DNA of 14,956 nucleotides, from assembly GCA_030830725.1 (NCBI GenBank), contig JAURMN010000121.1, positions 1-14,956 of the forward strand, given 5' to 3'. This DNA is from Balneolales bacterium. GTDB taxonomy: Bacteria; Bacteroidota; Rhodothermia; Balneolales; Balneolaceae. The stretch's first letter is position 1. Each line of letters opens with the position of its first letter. Below are positions 1-6,836 of this stretch, in pieces. The position numbers were made by a program, and so were the translations under genes. The notes beneath the pieces were generated by a model. It did not search any database, was not told where the DNA came from, and saw only the letters and a list, made by a program, of their open reading frames with translations.

Positions 1-1071
1 GACGATACAAGCCGAGTGGATGCCAATACGATCTTTGGCTCGTCCAAGAACGATCATCGTATTCTCAATACGGCACTCAAGCTCAAAGAAGAAGAGCCTT
101 TACGGAGTGTAATTCTTGTATCGAAGGATATCAATCTCAGGTTGAAAGCCAGGGCGTTAGATCTCACGGCAGAAGATTATGAGACGGTACGAGTGAAGGA
201 TATTGACCATCTTTACAAAGGGAAAACGGAAGTTCGTATGGCTTCCGCCGAACCGATTCAGGCTCTCTATCGGGATGGGTCTATTCCAGCTGATTCGGTG
301 TTGAGTGGCGAGGAGTTGCATAAAACATGCAATCATTACTATATCCTCAAAAATCACACCGCATCGGCATTGGGAGTCTATAACAAGGCCTCCGACAGCC
401 TGGAAATTGTCCAAAAGCCTACCGCTTACGGGATTATTCCTCGAAATGCAGAACAATCCTTTGCGCTACATGCCGTGATGAATCCTCATATCCCATTGGT
501 CAGTATTACTGGATCAGCCGGAACAGGAAAAACCCTTTTGGCACTTGCCGGAGCCTTGGAACAACGCAGTCTTTATCGGCAGATTTATCTGGCCCGTCCG
601 ATTGTGCCTTTGAGCAACCGAGATATTGGGTATCTGCCCGGGGATGCCAAGTCCAAGATTGATCCCTACATGCAACCCTTGTGGGACAATCTGAGCATCA
701 TTAAAAATCAATTTAAAGAGACGAGTAAGCAGTACAAAAAAATTGACGAATTGGTGCAGACGGACAAGCTGACCATTGTTCCTTTGGCTTACATCCGCGG
801 TCGATCGCTTTCCAATGTGATTTTTATCGTTGATGAGGCGCAGAATCTGACTCCTCATGAGATCAAGACCATTATAACCCGCGCAGGAGAGCAAACGAAG
901 ATTATTTTTACGGGGGATATTTTCCAGATTGACACCCCGTATCTGGATGCGCAGAGTAACGGATTATCCTATCTGGTTGACCGTTTGAACAATCACGAGA
1001 TTTATGCGCATGTGAATTTGGAAAAAGGAGAGCGCTCCACACTCGCCAATGTAGCCAGTAAGTTACTCTAA
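1..1071 (+). CDS. PIN domain-PhoH family ATPase (5' end cut by window edge)
   Basis: This is a P-loop NTPase of the PhoH2 type, in which an N-terminal PIN nuclease-like domain is joined to a PhoH helicase-like ATPase; characterised relatives act on RNA. The frame is open from base 1, so the GTG at 16 is probably internal and the beginning of the PIN domain is missing. The last part of the PIN domain is visible (SKNDHRIL near 46-69, then LVSKDINLRLKA near 115-150), carrying the late acidic residues of that fold. Walker A is GSAGTGKT at 511-534 and Walker B is IFIVDEAQ around 820-843. A TGD motif follows (IIFTGDIFQID), as in PhoH proteins. The C-terminus (LANVASKLL) looks complete. It ends 19 bp from the convergent flippase gene. 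The family call is firm; the exact RNA target cannot be read from the sequence. Confidence 0.93.
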   Translation, partial: DDTSRVDANTIFGSSKNDHRILNTALKLKEEEPLRSVILVSKDINLRLKARALDLTAEDYETVRVKDIDHLYKGKTEVRMASAEPIQALYRDGSIPADSVLSGEELHKTCNHYYILKNHTASALGVYNKASDSLEIVQKPTAYGIIPRNAEQSFALHAVMNPHIPLVSITGSAGTGKTLLALAGALEQRSLYRQIYLARPIVPLSNRDIGYLPGDAKSKIDPYMQPLWDNLSIIKNQFKETSKQYKKIDELVQTDKLTIVPLAYIRGRSLSNVIFIVDEAQNLTPHEIKTIITRAGEQTKIIFTGDIFQIDTPYLDAQSNGLSYLVDRLNNHEIYAHVNLEKGERSTLANVASKLL

Positions 1072-1090
1072 CCCGCTTTTTCAATAGTCT

Positions 1091-2674
1091 CTATCTAGTG
1101 CCTTTGATGAGCCGGATTTTCAAGAGCATGGAGTGGATTTGGCCCTTCATATCCGGCGAGAAATGGGTCAAATAAAGAGCAGATGCATATAGAAGTACAA
1201 AGATAGTAGATTTTACCCCGCCACCGATCAAGAGTCGAAGTTGTTCGCCCGTCAGGATTCCGCTCTCCGACAGATCCAGCCCGGATGTAATCCATTGTTC
1301 TGCCGGAAGCCCTATCCAAACAAGTGAAAGGGGTACAAATCCAAAAAAGAATCCCCAGAAATTTCGGTCAAAGGGCTGTAGGCCGAGCTTGATCTGTACG
1401 TAAAACGTTTTGAAGACATTGTAGGCGAAAAGGGAGAAACATGTTGCTATTGCAGCACCGTTTACCCCAAATCTGGGGATTAACAGTAGATTGGTTAAGA
1501 CGGCTAATACTAACAGAATTAAAATACTGTACAAATCTATCCGATAGTGGGATGAGGTCGTGATAATGGAGCCATTAAGTCCGGCCGCGATATTTACCAA
1601 TTGACCGATTCCGATCCAGAGGACCACCCAACTCCCTTTGGCATAGATGTCCGGAAGAAACGAAAAGAATAAATCCAGGTTAATCCATATCAATACCCCC
1701 ACAAAAAAGGCAATAATAAAAGCATTCAGTGAGGTTTTTTCATAAATAGATTGCACATTCTCCCACTGCTTTTTGCGGATATACTCGGCGATCAAGGGAG
1801 TTCCGATGCGTTCCATAGCCCGGAGTGGAATAATCATCACCGATCCCATGTAAAACGCAATTGAATAGACAGCGGTTAGTTCCAGTCCTTCATATGATCC
1901 AAGCATCATCACATCAATATTCCAAACCATCAATCCGGCCAACCCGCTGAAGAGCGTGAATCCGGAGTATCGCACCATGGCACGGTTTAGACGACTTGGA
2001 AACTCCTGAAAAGCTCGTTTCATGGAGCGTAGAAACGGTCCATGGAGACGCTCCGGTTTTTTGAACTCTCCTCGTTTGACAACAGTCCACAATACGACCA
2101 TTGTGCAGATGCCATATCCGGATGTAAAAAGGAGGATAAATCCGTCAAAATTGATCCATGCGAATCCATATAGCGCCAAAATCAGGATCAAATAGAGTCG
2201 AAGTCCAACTTCAAGTGTAATAGGTCCAGTCACAGAATCCAGTTTTGCCCTCAAAATTGAATTCAGAACTTCAAAATAGACAACGTAAAAAATCATCGGG
2301 AAAACCCATATGAAATACTCCGAAAAAAGAGGAGAATCACGGTATTGAGCTAAAATCCACTCTTGACCTCCCAAAACTAACAGCGAGACCAGAATAAATC
2401 CCACAAATGGAGCCAGAATGATTAATCTCACAAATATATACTGCCATTCTTGTCGATTTTCTACCAGAGGCATAAACCGTAAAATAGTAGCTCTCAACCC
2501 GAAACTTGCCAACTGAGATCCTACCATCGAGATGGAAATCAGAATCCTGGTAAGGCCAAACTGTTCAGGCTCAAGTAGAATAGGGGTTAGAAATGCCGTT
2601 ACCAATACGCCAAGAATCGCACCACTGTAGCTAATTATTGAATTCCAGATGGTTTGTCGCAGAAGGATACTCAC
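1091..2674 (-). CDS. Oligosaccharide/polysaccharide flippase (MOP superfamily, Wzx-like)
   Basis: A 527-residue, very hydrophobic inner-membrane protein with about 12-14 predicted membrane segments, the size and texture of Wzx/RfbX-type flippases that move lipid-linked sugar repeat units across the membrane. The N-terminus (LLRQTIWNSIISYSGAILG, then LEPEQFGLTRILIS) matches the usual opening of the family, with a first helix followed by a conserved loop with EQFG. The start is GTG at 2674; no earlier start fits the family, and only a weak GGA lies upstream. No glycosyltransferases are adjacent, so the substrate is unknown and it does not sit in a visible capsule or O-antigen cluster. It is divergent from the SGNH hydrolase and shares with it a 91 bp intergenic region containing nested dyads. 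A lipopolysaccharide, capsule or teichuronic-type exporter are all possible. Confidence 0.88.
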   Translation of the reverse strand: MSILLRQTIWNSIISYSGAILGVLVTAFLTPILLEPEQFGLTRILISISMVGSQLASFGLRATILRFMPLVENRQEWQYIFVRLIILAPFVGFILVSLLVLGGQEWILAQYRDSPLFSEYFIWVFPMIFYVVYFEVLNSILRAKLDSVTGPITLEVGLRLYLILILALYGFAWINFDGFILLFTSGYGICTMVVLWTVVKRGEFKKPERLHGPFLRSMKRAFQEFPSRLNRAMVRYSGFTLFSGLAGLMVWNIDVMMLGSYEGLELTAVYSIAFYMGSVMIIPLRAMERIGTPLIAEYIRKKQWENVQSIYEKTSLNAFIIAFFVGVLIWINLDLFFSFLPDIYAKGSWVVLWIGIGQLVNIAAGLNGSIITTSSHYRIDLYSILILLVLAVLTNLLLIPRFGVNGAAIATCFSLFAYNVFKTFYVQIKLGLQPFDRNFWGFFFGFVPLSLVWIGLPAEQWITSGLDLSESGILTGEQLRLLIGGGVKSTIFVLLYASALYLTHFSPDMKGQIHSMLLKIRLIKGTR

Positions 2675-2678
2675 GTAT

Positions 2679-2747
2679 ATTCCGTATGGGTAAGGGTTGT
2701 CGGAATTAAATTTCCGACGCGAGTAGGTACCCTGAAATATACCGAAT
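2679..2747. promoter_or_regulatory. Nested inverted repeats in divergent promoter region
   Basis: Three inverted repeats are nested around roughly position 2710. The inner one is perfect: GTCGGAA (2699-2705) and TTCCGAC (2712-2718), spacer 6. The middle one is GGGTA (2688-2692) and TACCC (2728-2732). The outer one is ATTCCGTAT (2679-2687) and ATACCGAAT (2739-2747), 8 of 9 complementary. On the minus strand TATATTTC (2741 down to 2734) matches 7 of 8 of the Bacteroidota -7 element TAnnTTTG and could serve the flippase gene. This is likely an operator or promoter region for the two divergent genes; the regulator is unknown. Confidence 0.4.
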
Positions 2748-2765
2748 GTTCATAGAGATAAAATC

Positions 2766-3455
2766 ATGCAAAAAATTCGCTTCTTCTCCTTTCTGCTAAT
2801 TGCATTTACATTCATCTCGCACTCACACACTTTAGCACAGGAACTCCTTCCATCTGATCCGGATCCCAATCGCTTTTCCAGTGAAATCAATGCATTTAAG
2901 GCATGGGATTCAAAAAATACGGCTCCAGACGAAGCGATCTTGTTTGTGGGAAGTTCCAGTTTTAGGATGTGGAAAACGGCTGATGCCTTCCCGAATTATA
3001 CAGTAATTAATCGTGCGTTTGGAGGTGCACATCTTACGGATCTTGCTTTTTTCTATGGGCAGATCATTCAACCGTATCAGCCCTCGTGGATTCTGATTTA
3101 TATTGGCGATAATGATATTGCTTCCGGTGTTAATGGGGATCTGTTTCTTAAACGCTATAAGGAATTTACTTCCCGCATCTGGCATGATTATCCATCTGTT
3201 CGAATTGGATTTATTGCCATTAAACCCAGCTCCAGCCGGTGGGATTATTGGCCTGAAATGAGCCGGGTTAATGAGATCATTAAAGCAAAAAATGAGATGG
3301 ATCCGCGCCATTTTTACTTCGATTTGGGCAGACTTTTACTGAACAAAGATGGTAAACCTGACGATTCTCTCTTTTTGAGTGACTTGCTTCATCTAAACGA
3401 TGACGGGTATGCACGCTGGACGCAGGAACTTACTCGATTACTTTCGGAACTCTGA
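2766..3455 (+). CDS. Exported SGNH/GDSL-type hydrolase
   Basis: A 229-residue secreted or periplasmic esterase/acylhydrolase-like protein. Residues 1-25 form a signal peptide (basic start, hydrophobic core, cleavage likely after LAQ). The SGNH blocks are all present. Block I is VGSSSFRMW (residues 61-69), with a GSSS variant in place of GDSL and the nucleophile serine probably S64. Block II is the FGG glycine (85-87), block III is GDND (114-117) with the oxyanion Asn116, and block V is D206-x-x-H209 in SDLLHL. The GSSS form belongs to the GDSL-like family that includes carbohydrate and platelet-activating-factor-type acetylhydrolases, so the substrate is open. The ATG at 2766 is followed at once by the signal peptide, which supports this start. 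The 3' end overlaps gatC on the opposite strand by 26 bp. Confidence 0.88.
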   Translation: MQKIRFFSFLLIAFTFISHSHTLAQELLPSDPDPNRFSSEINAFKAWDSKNTAPDEAILFVGSSSFRMWKTADAFPNYTVINRAFGGAHLTDLAFFYGQIIQPYQPSWILIYIGDNDIASGVNGDLFLKRYKEFTSRIWHDYPSVRIGFIAIKPSSSRWDYWPEMSRVNEIIKAKNEMDPRHFYFDLGRLLLNKDGKPDDSLFLSDLLHLNDDGYARWTQELTRLLSEL

Positions 3456-3717
3456 AATAATCTGAATCGGCATCCGGAGCATTTTTCATGGCGTCCTCAT
3501 GGGATAAGGGCTCTTTAGGCTCGTCTTTACGCGTGCGAAATTCCATCTCCAATACGTGTTCTAAGGGTTCAACATTTGTCGTGTCGAGCTCTTCGAGCTT
3601 CTGCATGTAGCCGAGAATTTGATTCAGATCTTTTTGAATGGCCTCTGCTTCTGATTCATTAACCCGTAATCTGGCCAGCTCGGCGATGTAATGGACGTCA
3701 TCTATTGAAACAGACAT
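3430..3717 (-). CDS. gatC: Asp-tRNA(Asn)/Glu-tRNA(Gln) amidotransferase subunit C
   Basis: A 95-residue protein of typical GatC length. GatC is the small belt-like subunit that holds GatA and GatB together in the cytoplasmic amidotransferase, which converts mischarged Glu-tRNA(Gln) or Asp-tRNA(Asn) to the correct form. The family hallmarks are clear: the start SIDDVHYIAELARLRV, the middle LNQILGYMQKLEELDT followed by NVEPLEHV, then LREDE-like RTRKDEP and the end DYFRVPKVIE. gatA and gatB are not in the window, which is common when gatC is dispersed. ATG at 3717 is the conserved start, with a weak AGG shortly upstream. It lies 150 bp downstream of the dehydrogenase gene on the same strand and may or may not share its transcript. 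Confidence 0.96.
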   Translation of the reverse strand: MSVSIDDVHYIAELARLRVNESEAEAIQKDLNQILGYMQKLEELDTTNVEPLEHVLEMEFRTRKDEPKEPLSHEDAMKNAPDADSDYFRVPKVIE

Positions 3718-3768
3718 AAACCTGGAATTTGGATTAGGAGTTATGGGATCGAAGGATTAGGCAGCTAC

Positions 3769-3829
3769 AACCGGCTTGCGAAAACGGGATAGCAATAATC
3801 TGCTGCAATAACCGGACTACGACAACCGG
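3769..3829. repeat. Three short CCGGTT-based imperfect repeats
   Basis: The 150 bp between the dehydrogenase and gatC holds AACCGG three times (3769-3774, 3810-3815, 3824-3829). Read on the minus strand the units are CCGGTTGTCGTAG, CCGGTTATTGCAGCAG and CCGGTTGTAGCTGCC, so the similarity extends beyond the hexamer. The copy at 3824 is part of the palindrome AACCGGTT. They may be protein-binding sites upstream of gatC or remnants of a decayed repeat. Confidence 0.35.
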
Positions 3830-3867
3830 TTGACTTAATCTACTGAAGATTTGCAAAGTTTCTAGTC

Positions 3868-4869
3868 TTAAAAGAGTCTACAAATCGCTTCGGTGAATGT
3901 GCTCGTGGATCCTTGACCTCCAATATCCGGCGTACAGATGTCTCGATGATCCTGCAACACCACATAAATGGCAGCCCGGATTTGCTCAGCTATTTTGGTT
4001 TCACCCAAATACTCGAGTAGCATTAATGCAGAAAAAAGGAATGCCATCGGATTCGCCTTACCCTGGCCGGCGATATCGGGAGCCGAGCCATGAACCGCTT
4101 CGAAAATGGCTGCTGATTCCCCAATATTTCCTGCTCCGGTTACCCCAAGGCCCCCAACCAGGCCTGAAGCCAGATCGGATAGGATGTCTCCAAAGAGATT
4201 TGTAGTGACAATTACGTCAAATCGTTCAGGTCTCATCACCATCTGCATGGCCATATTATCCACAATCAGATCCTCGAACATTACAGACGGAAACTCACGA
4301 GCGATGGAGCGTCCCACCTCTAAAAATAAACCCGTTGTAAACTTCAGAATATTCGCTTTGTGAACCAGTGTGACTTTTTTTCGCCCGTTCTGTGCGGCGT
4401 ATTCAAATGCAGCACGTATAATCCGCTCACTTGACTTTCGAGTCACAACCGCGATACTCTCAGCATGCTCATGTTCCTCCACCCAATTTTCACGGCCGAT
4501 ATAGAGTCCCTGTGTGTTCTCGCGAAAGATCACCATATCTACATTACGGAAAGGGGTGTCAATACCCGGTAGTGTTCGGGCCGGGCGAATATTGGCATAG
4601 AGGTCAAACTGCTGTCGTAGCGCCACATTCACCGACCTGAACCCTGTTCCCACCGGGGTGGTAAGGGGACCCTTCAGTGCCAGTTTATGGGTGCGAATCG
4701 CTTCAAGCGTTGCTTCCGGTAAAGGTGTTCCGGTTTGATCCAGAGCGGTTTGGCCGGCAATATGCTCTACCCATTCAACTGGAGCTTGAGCGGCAGAGAG
4801 AATTTCTTTGACGGACAACGTAATTTCGGAGCCGATTCCATCACCTGGAATCAAGACAATTTTTTGCAT
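3868..4869 (-). CDS. NAD-dependent isocitrate dehydrogenase-like (isocitrate/isopropylmalate dehydrogenase family)
   Basis: A 333-residue cytoplasmic beta-decarboxylating dehydrogenase, a common length for the compact NAD-type enzymes. The N-terminal VLIPGDGIG opens the family fold. The substrate segment FRSVNVALRQ (S79, N81, R85) with R95 resembles isocitrate dehydrogenases more than isopropylmalate dehydrogenases, which usually have L/LRK there. Catalytic Y123 and K171 and the metal-binding D204, D228 and D232 (NLFGDILSD) are present. D265 in SAPDIAG is the residue that selects NAD over NADP. The usual ENTEG motif reads ENTQG here (Q120). The likely reaction is isocitrate to 2-oxoglutarate; homoisocitrate or a tartrate-like substrate cannot be excluded. 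No leuC/leuD neighbours are present, which argues against a leucine role. ATG at 4869 sits 42 bp from the divergent transporter start. Confidence 0.87.
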   Translation of the reverse strand: MQKIVLIPGDGIGSEITLSVKEILSAAQAPVEWVEHIAGQTALDQTGTPLPEATLEAIRTHKLALKGPLTTPVGTGFRSVNVALRQQFDLYANIRPARTLPGIDTPFRNVDMVIFRENTQGLYIGRENWVEEHEHAESIAVVTRKSSERIIRAAFEYAAQNGRKKVTLVHKANILKFTTGLFLEVGRSIAREFPSVMFEDLIVDNMAMQMVMRPERFDVIVTTNLFGDILSDLASGLVGGLGVTGAGNIGESAAIFEAVHGSAPDIAGQGKANPMAFLFSALMLLEYLGETKIAEQIRAAIYVVLQDHRDICTPDIGGQGSTSTFTEAICRLF

Positions 4870-4901
4870 ATCGTTAGAACAACTTATGTATACTAGTCCA
4901 C

Positions 4902-4905
4902 AGGA
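4902..4905 (+). promoter_or_regulatory. Ribosome binding site supporting GTG start at 4912
   Basis: AGGA lies 6 nt before GTG 4912. It favours that start over the TTG at 4978, which has no such signal. Most genes in this window lack a Shine-Dalgarno sequence. Confidence 0.5.
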
Positions 4906-4911
4906 ATCCTT

Positions 4912-6333
4912 GTGTACGATCTATCTGTCTCGACTCGAAGGTTCCCATTACCAAAAGACTCTAAAGATACAAATACCTTGAGCAAAACACCGTCACAAAC
5001 ACAGGAAAAAACTCAAAAAAGAGCATCTAAGCGCGAAATATTTGGATGGGCCATGTTTGATTTTGCCAATCAGGCCTACACCTTACTCATCATCACAGTT
5101 GTCTTTCCTGTTTTGTTTACGACGGTGATTGTGGGGGATGCGGATCAAGAATTTCGACTCGGTAATCTGTTGTGGAGCATTGCCTTGGCAGCCAGTTACA
5201 TCGCTGTTGTACTTACAGGCCCCGTTTTTGGAGCGATCATGGATTATTCGGCGATGAAGAAGCGGTTTCTGTTTTGGAGCTATGTCGCCACCGTCATCAC
5301 CACGTCATTGTTGTATTTTGTGGATCCTGGTCAAATTATCCTGGCCGTTTCTCTCCTAGCTTTATCAAATTTTGCCTATGCCATTGGAGAAAATTTTATT
5401 GCGGCCTTTCTTCCTAGCCTCGGGCCACCGGAAGACATGGGGAAAATCTCTGGATTTGGATGGGCCATGGGTTATATCGGAGGGTTGGCATCTGCCATTT
5501 TTGTCCTTCTTGTTTTGGGGGAGTCCACCCTCGAGAACTATGAGCGAATTCGATGGATTGGGCCTTATGCGGGTGTTTTCTTTCTTCTCACCGCCATTCC
5601 AACCTTTATCTGGGTGCGGGAACCGGGGGTAAAGCAGATGTTGCCCTCCGGTGAAACCTATCTCTCGATTGGATTCAGACGTATGGGGGAGACCCTTCGA
5701 AACATCTCGGCGTTCAAAGATCTGAGTGTATTCTTAATCTCTGTCTTTTTTTCCATGGCCGGAGTCTATATCGTGATCTCCTTTGCATTCATCTATGGAG
5801 ATCAAGTGGTGAAGTGGGATGAGTCTGTCCGAGTACTCATGTTTATTGTCGTTCAAATTACCGGAACGATCGGCGCTTTGCTGTTTGGTTTTTTGCAGGA
5901 CAAAATCGGAGCTAAAATTACCTACAATCTGAGCCTGTTATTTTGGTTTTTTGGCGTGTTGGGAATTTACGGAGTGGACGGGTTGACACTGACACTTAAC
6001 AGCTGGTTTGGTGCAGAGTGGGAAATGCAATACGTGTTTGTCTGGGTAGGAATAGTTGCCGGTATTAGTATGGGATCGAGTCAGTCGGCCAGTCGTGCGT
6101 TAGTAAGTTTGTTTTCACCACCGGAGAGATCTGCAGAATTTTTTGGATTTTGGGGGCTCTCTAATAAGTTAGCCGGCGTTTTCGGAATCATCGGATTGGG
6201 TCTTCTTCAGGCTCAAATCGGGTTACAAAAGTCCTTGATCTTTTGTGCTGCCCTTTTTCTAATTGCGATTGTGATTGCGTTTTTTGTGAATGAAAAACGT
6301 GGAATTATCGTCGCAACTACAAGAAAAAATTGA
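4912..6333 (+). CDS. UMF1/Atg22-family MFS transporter
   Basis: A 473-residue inner-membrane permease with about 12 membrane helices. It matches the UMF1 (Atg22-like) branch of the major facilitator superfamily: the opening EIFGWAMFDFANQAY (residues 42-56), GFGWAMGYIGG (181-191), and QSASRALVSLFSPPERSAEFFGF (391-413) are strong family marks. Yeast Atg22 releases amino acids from the vacuole, but bacterial members have no settled substrate, so a nutrient or small-molecule exporter/importer is only inferred. About 40 polar residues rich in Ser, Thr, Lys and Gln precede the first helix, longer than usual. GTG 4912 is chosen because of the AGGA upstream; a shorter form from TTG 4978 is possible. 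It diverges from the dehydrogenase gene and is followed by two hairpins. Confidence 0.9.
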   Translation: MYDLSVSTRRFPLPKDSKDTNTLSKTPSQTQEKTQKRASKREIFGWAMFDFANQAYTLLIITVVFPVLFTTVIVGDADQEFRLGNLLWSIALAASYIAVVLTGPVFGAIMDYSAMKKRFLFWSYVATVITTSLLYFVDPGQIILAVSLLALSNFAYAIGENFIAAFLPSLGPPEDMGKISGFGWAMGYIGGLASAIFVLLVLGESTLENYERIRWIGPYAGVFFLLTAIPTFIWVREPGVKQMLPSGETYLSIGFRRMGETLRNISAFKDLSVFLISVFFSMAGVYIVISFAFIYGDQVVKWDESVRVLMFIVVQITGTIGALLFGFLQDKIGAKITYNLSLLFWFFGVLGIYGVDGLTLTLNSWFGAEWEMQYVFVWVGIVAGISMGSSQSASRALVSLFSPPERSAEFFGFWGLSNKLAGVFGIIGLGLLQAQIGLQKSLIFCAALFLIAIVIAFFVNEKRGIIVATTRKN

Positions 6334-6377
6334 AATTAAACACTTTTTCTTGAAATCTGGCTACCTTCCGATGGGGT

Positions 6378-6416
6378 AAAAACCTTTGTTTTTGATACAA
6401 TTAAGACAGGTTTTTT
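6378..6416 (+). terminator. Candidate terminator after MFS gene (first)
   Basis: AAAAACCT (6378-6385) pairs with AGGTTTTT (6408-6415) and ends in a T run. TTGT/ACAA can pair inside the 22-nt loop. It is A/T rich and therefore weak; it starts 45 bp after the stop codon. Confidence 0.45.
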
Positions 6417-6419
6417 CAT

Positions 6420-6456
6420 AAAAACGCCATTTTTGAATTAAAATTTGGCTTTTTTT
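6420..6456. terminator. Candidate terminator after MFS gene (second, possibly bidirectional)
   Basis: GCCA (6426-6429) and TGGC (6446-6449) form a short core. It is flanked by an A run (6420-6424) and a seven-T run (6450-6456), which could pair across a bulged C. The A-run/T-run symmetry would let it work on either strand. It follows the first hairpin immediately, so the two may act in tandem. Confidence 0.45.
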
Positions 6457-6483
6457 CATGAAATATCCACTCTATTTGTTATT

Positions 6484-6512
6484 TTGAGGCAAATCTGATG
6501 AAAAGATATATG
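6484..6512 (+). promoter_or_regulatory. Candidate promoter for the histone-like gene
   Basis: TTGAGG (6484-6489) and TATATG (6507-6512) are separated by 17 bp, resembling a -35/-10 pair (4 of 6 matches each). This would give a leader of about 65 nt. The overlapping TTATTTTG (6478-6485 region) also matches 7 of 8 of the Bacteroidota -7 element TAnnTTTG, so which element is used is open. Confidence 0.28.
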
Positions 6513-6534
6513 GATCAGATCATGAAACCATGTT

Positions 6535-6553
6535 GAAATGCAGTACGCATTTC
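6535..6553 (+). other. Hairpin in 5' leader of the histone-like gene
   Basis: GAAATGC (6535-6541) and GCATTTC (6547-6553) form a perfect 7-bp stem with loop AGTAC, 31 nt before the ATG. It has no T run, so it is not a terminator. It may stabilise the mRNA or control its translation. Confidence 0.4.
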
Positions 6554-6572
6554 GAAAACCATCAACAACTAA

Positions 6573-6579
6573 TTGGAGA
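6573..6579 (+). promoter_or_regulatory. Strong Shine-Dalgarno that sets start at 6585
   Basis: TTGGAGA contains GGAG (6575-6578) 6 nt before ATG 6585. It shows that the in-frame TTG at 6573 is part of the ribosome binding site rather than the start, shortening the protein from 61 to 57 residues. Confidence 0.75.
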
Positions 6580-6584
6580 TTCTG

Positions 6585-6758
6585 ATGAGTAGAATTAATC
6601 AAGTCAAAACCCTTATGGCTAGCCTCGAAGGAGACCTCGACAAGTTCTATAACAAAGGCAATAAAGCAGCCGGAACACGCGCACGTAAGTCCCTTCAAGA
6701 TCTGAAGAAACTTGCTCAGGATATTCGTATTGAAATTCAGAATATGAAAAACAACTAA
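6585..6758 (+). CDS. Histone H1-like (Hc1-type) small nucleoid protein
   Basis: A 57-residue, lysine-rich, probably alpha-helical protein. The stretch DKFYNKGNKAAGTRARK (about residues 19-35), followed by LQDLKKLAQDIRIEIQ, is the hallmark of the short Hc1/histone H1-like proteins of Bacteroidota. These are related to the N-terminal half of chlamydial Hc1, which compacts DNA. Unlike Hc1, this protein has no long Ala-Lys-Pro tail, so its mode of DNA binding may differ and a DNA role is inferred from the family. It is a single-gene unit: its own candidate promoter, a 5' hairpin, one of the few clear Shine-Dalgarno sites here, and a strong terminator 25 bp after the stop. This layout suggests abundant, stable expression. 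Confidence 0.85.
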   Translation: MSRINQVKTLMASLEGDLDKFYNKGNKAAGTRARKSLQDLKKLAQDIRIEIQNMKNN

Positions 6759-6783
6759 TCTGAATTTCTTTCTGATTGTACTG

Positions 6784-6818
6784 AAAACCACTTCAGCATT
6801 CTGAAGTGGTTTTTTTTT
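6784..6818 (+). terminator. Strong intrinsic terminator of the histone-like gene
   Basis: AAAACCACTTCAG (6784-6796) and CTGAAGTGGTTTT (6801-6813) form a perfect 13-bp stem with a 4-nt loop CATT, and the T run continues to 6818. It is the clearest terminator in the window. The next gene starts only 18 bp later. Confidence 0.93.
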
Positions 6819-6836
6819 GCCCTCAATCCGATTTTC

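Noticed and set aside
514..894. 126-residue minus-strand ORF inside the PhoH gene
   Set aside because: It lies opposite the Walker A and B region and has no domain-like composition; it is a shadow frame.
3831..3870. TTGACT promoter-like box on the plus strand at 3830-3835
   Set aside because: It would transcribe only antisense into the dehydrogenase gene, and no matching -10 is seen at the right distance.
6573..6584. TTG start giving a 61-residue histone-like protein
   Set aside because: The TTG is part of the Shine-Dalgarno sequence for ATG 6585, and the family starts at MSR.
6456..6791. 111-residue minus-strand ORF across the histone-like gene
   Set aside because: It is fully antisense to a recognisable gene and its leader and terminator, has no family resemblance, and is a shadow frame.
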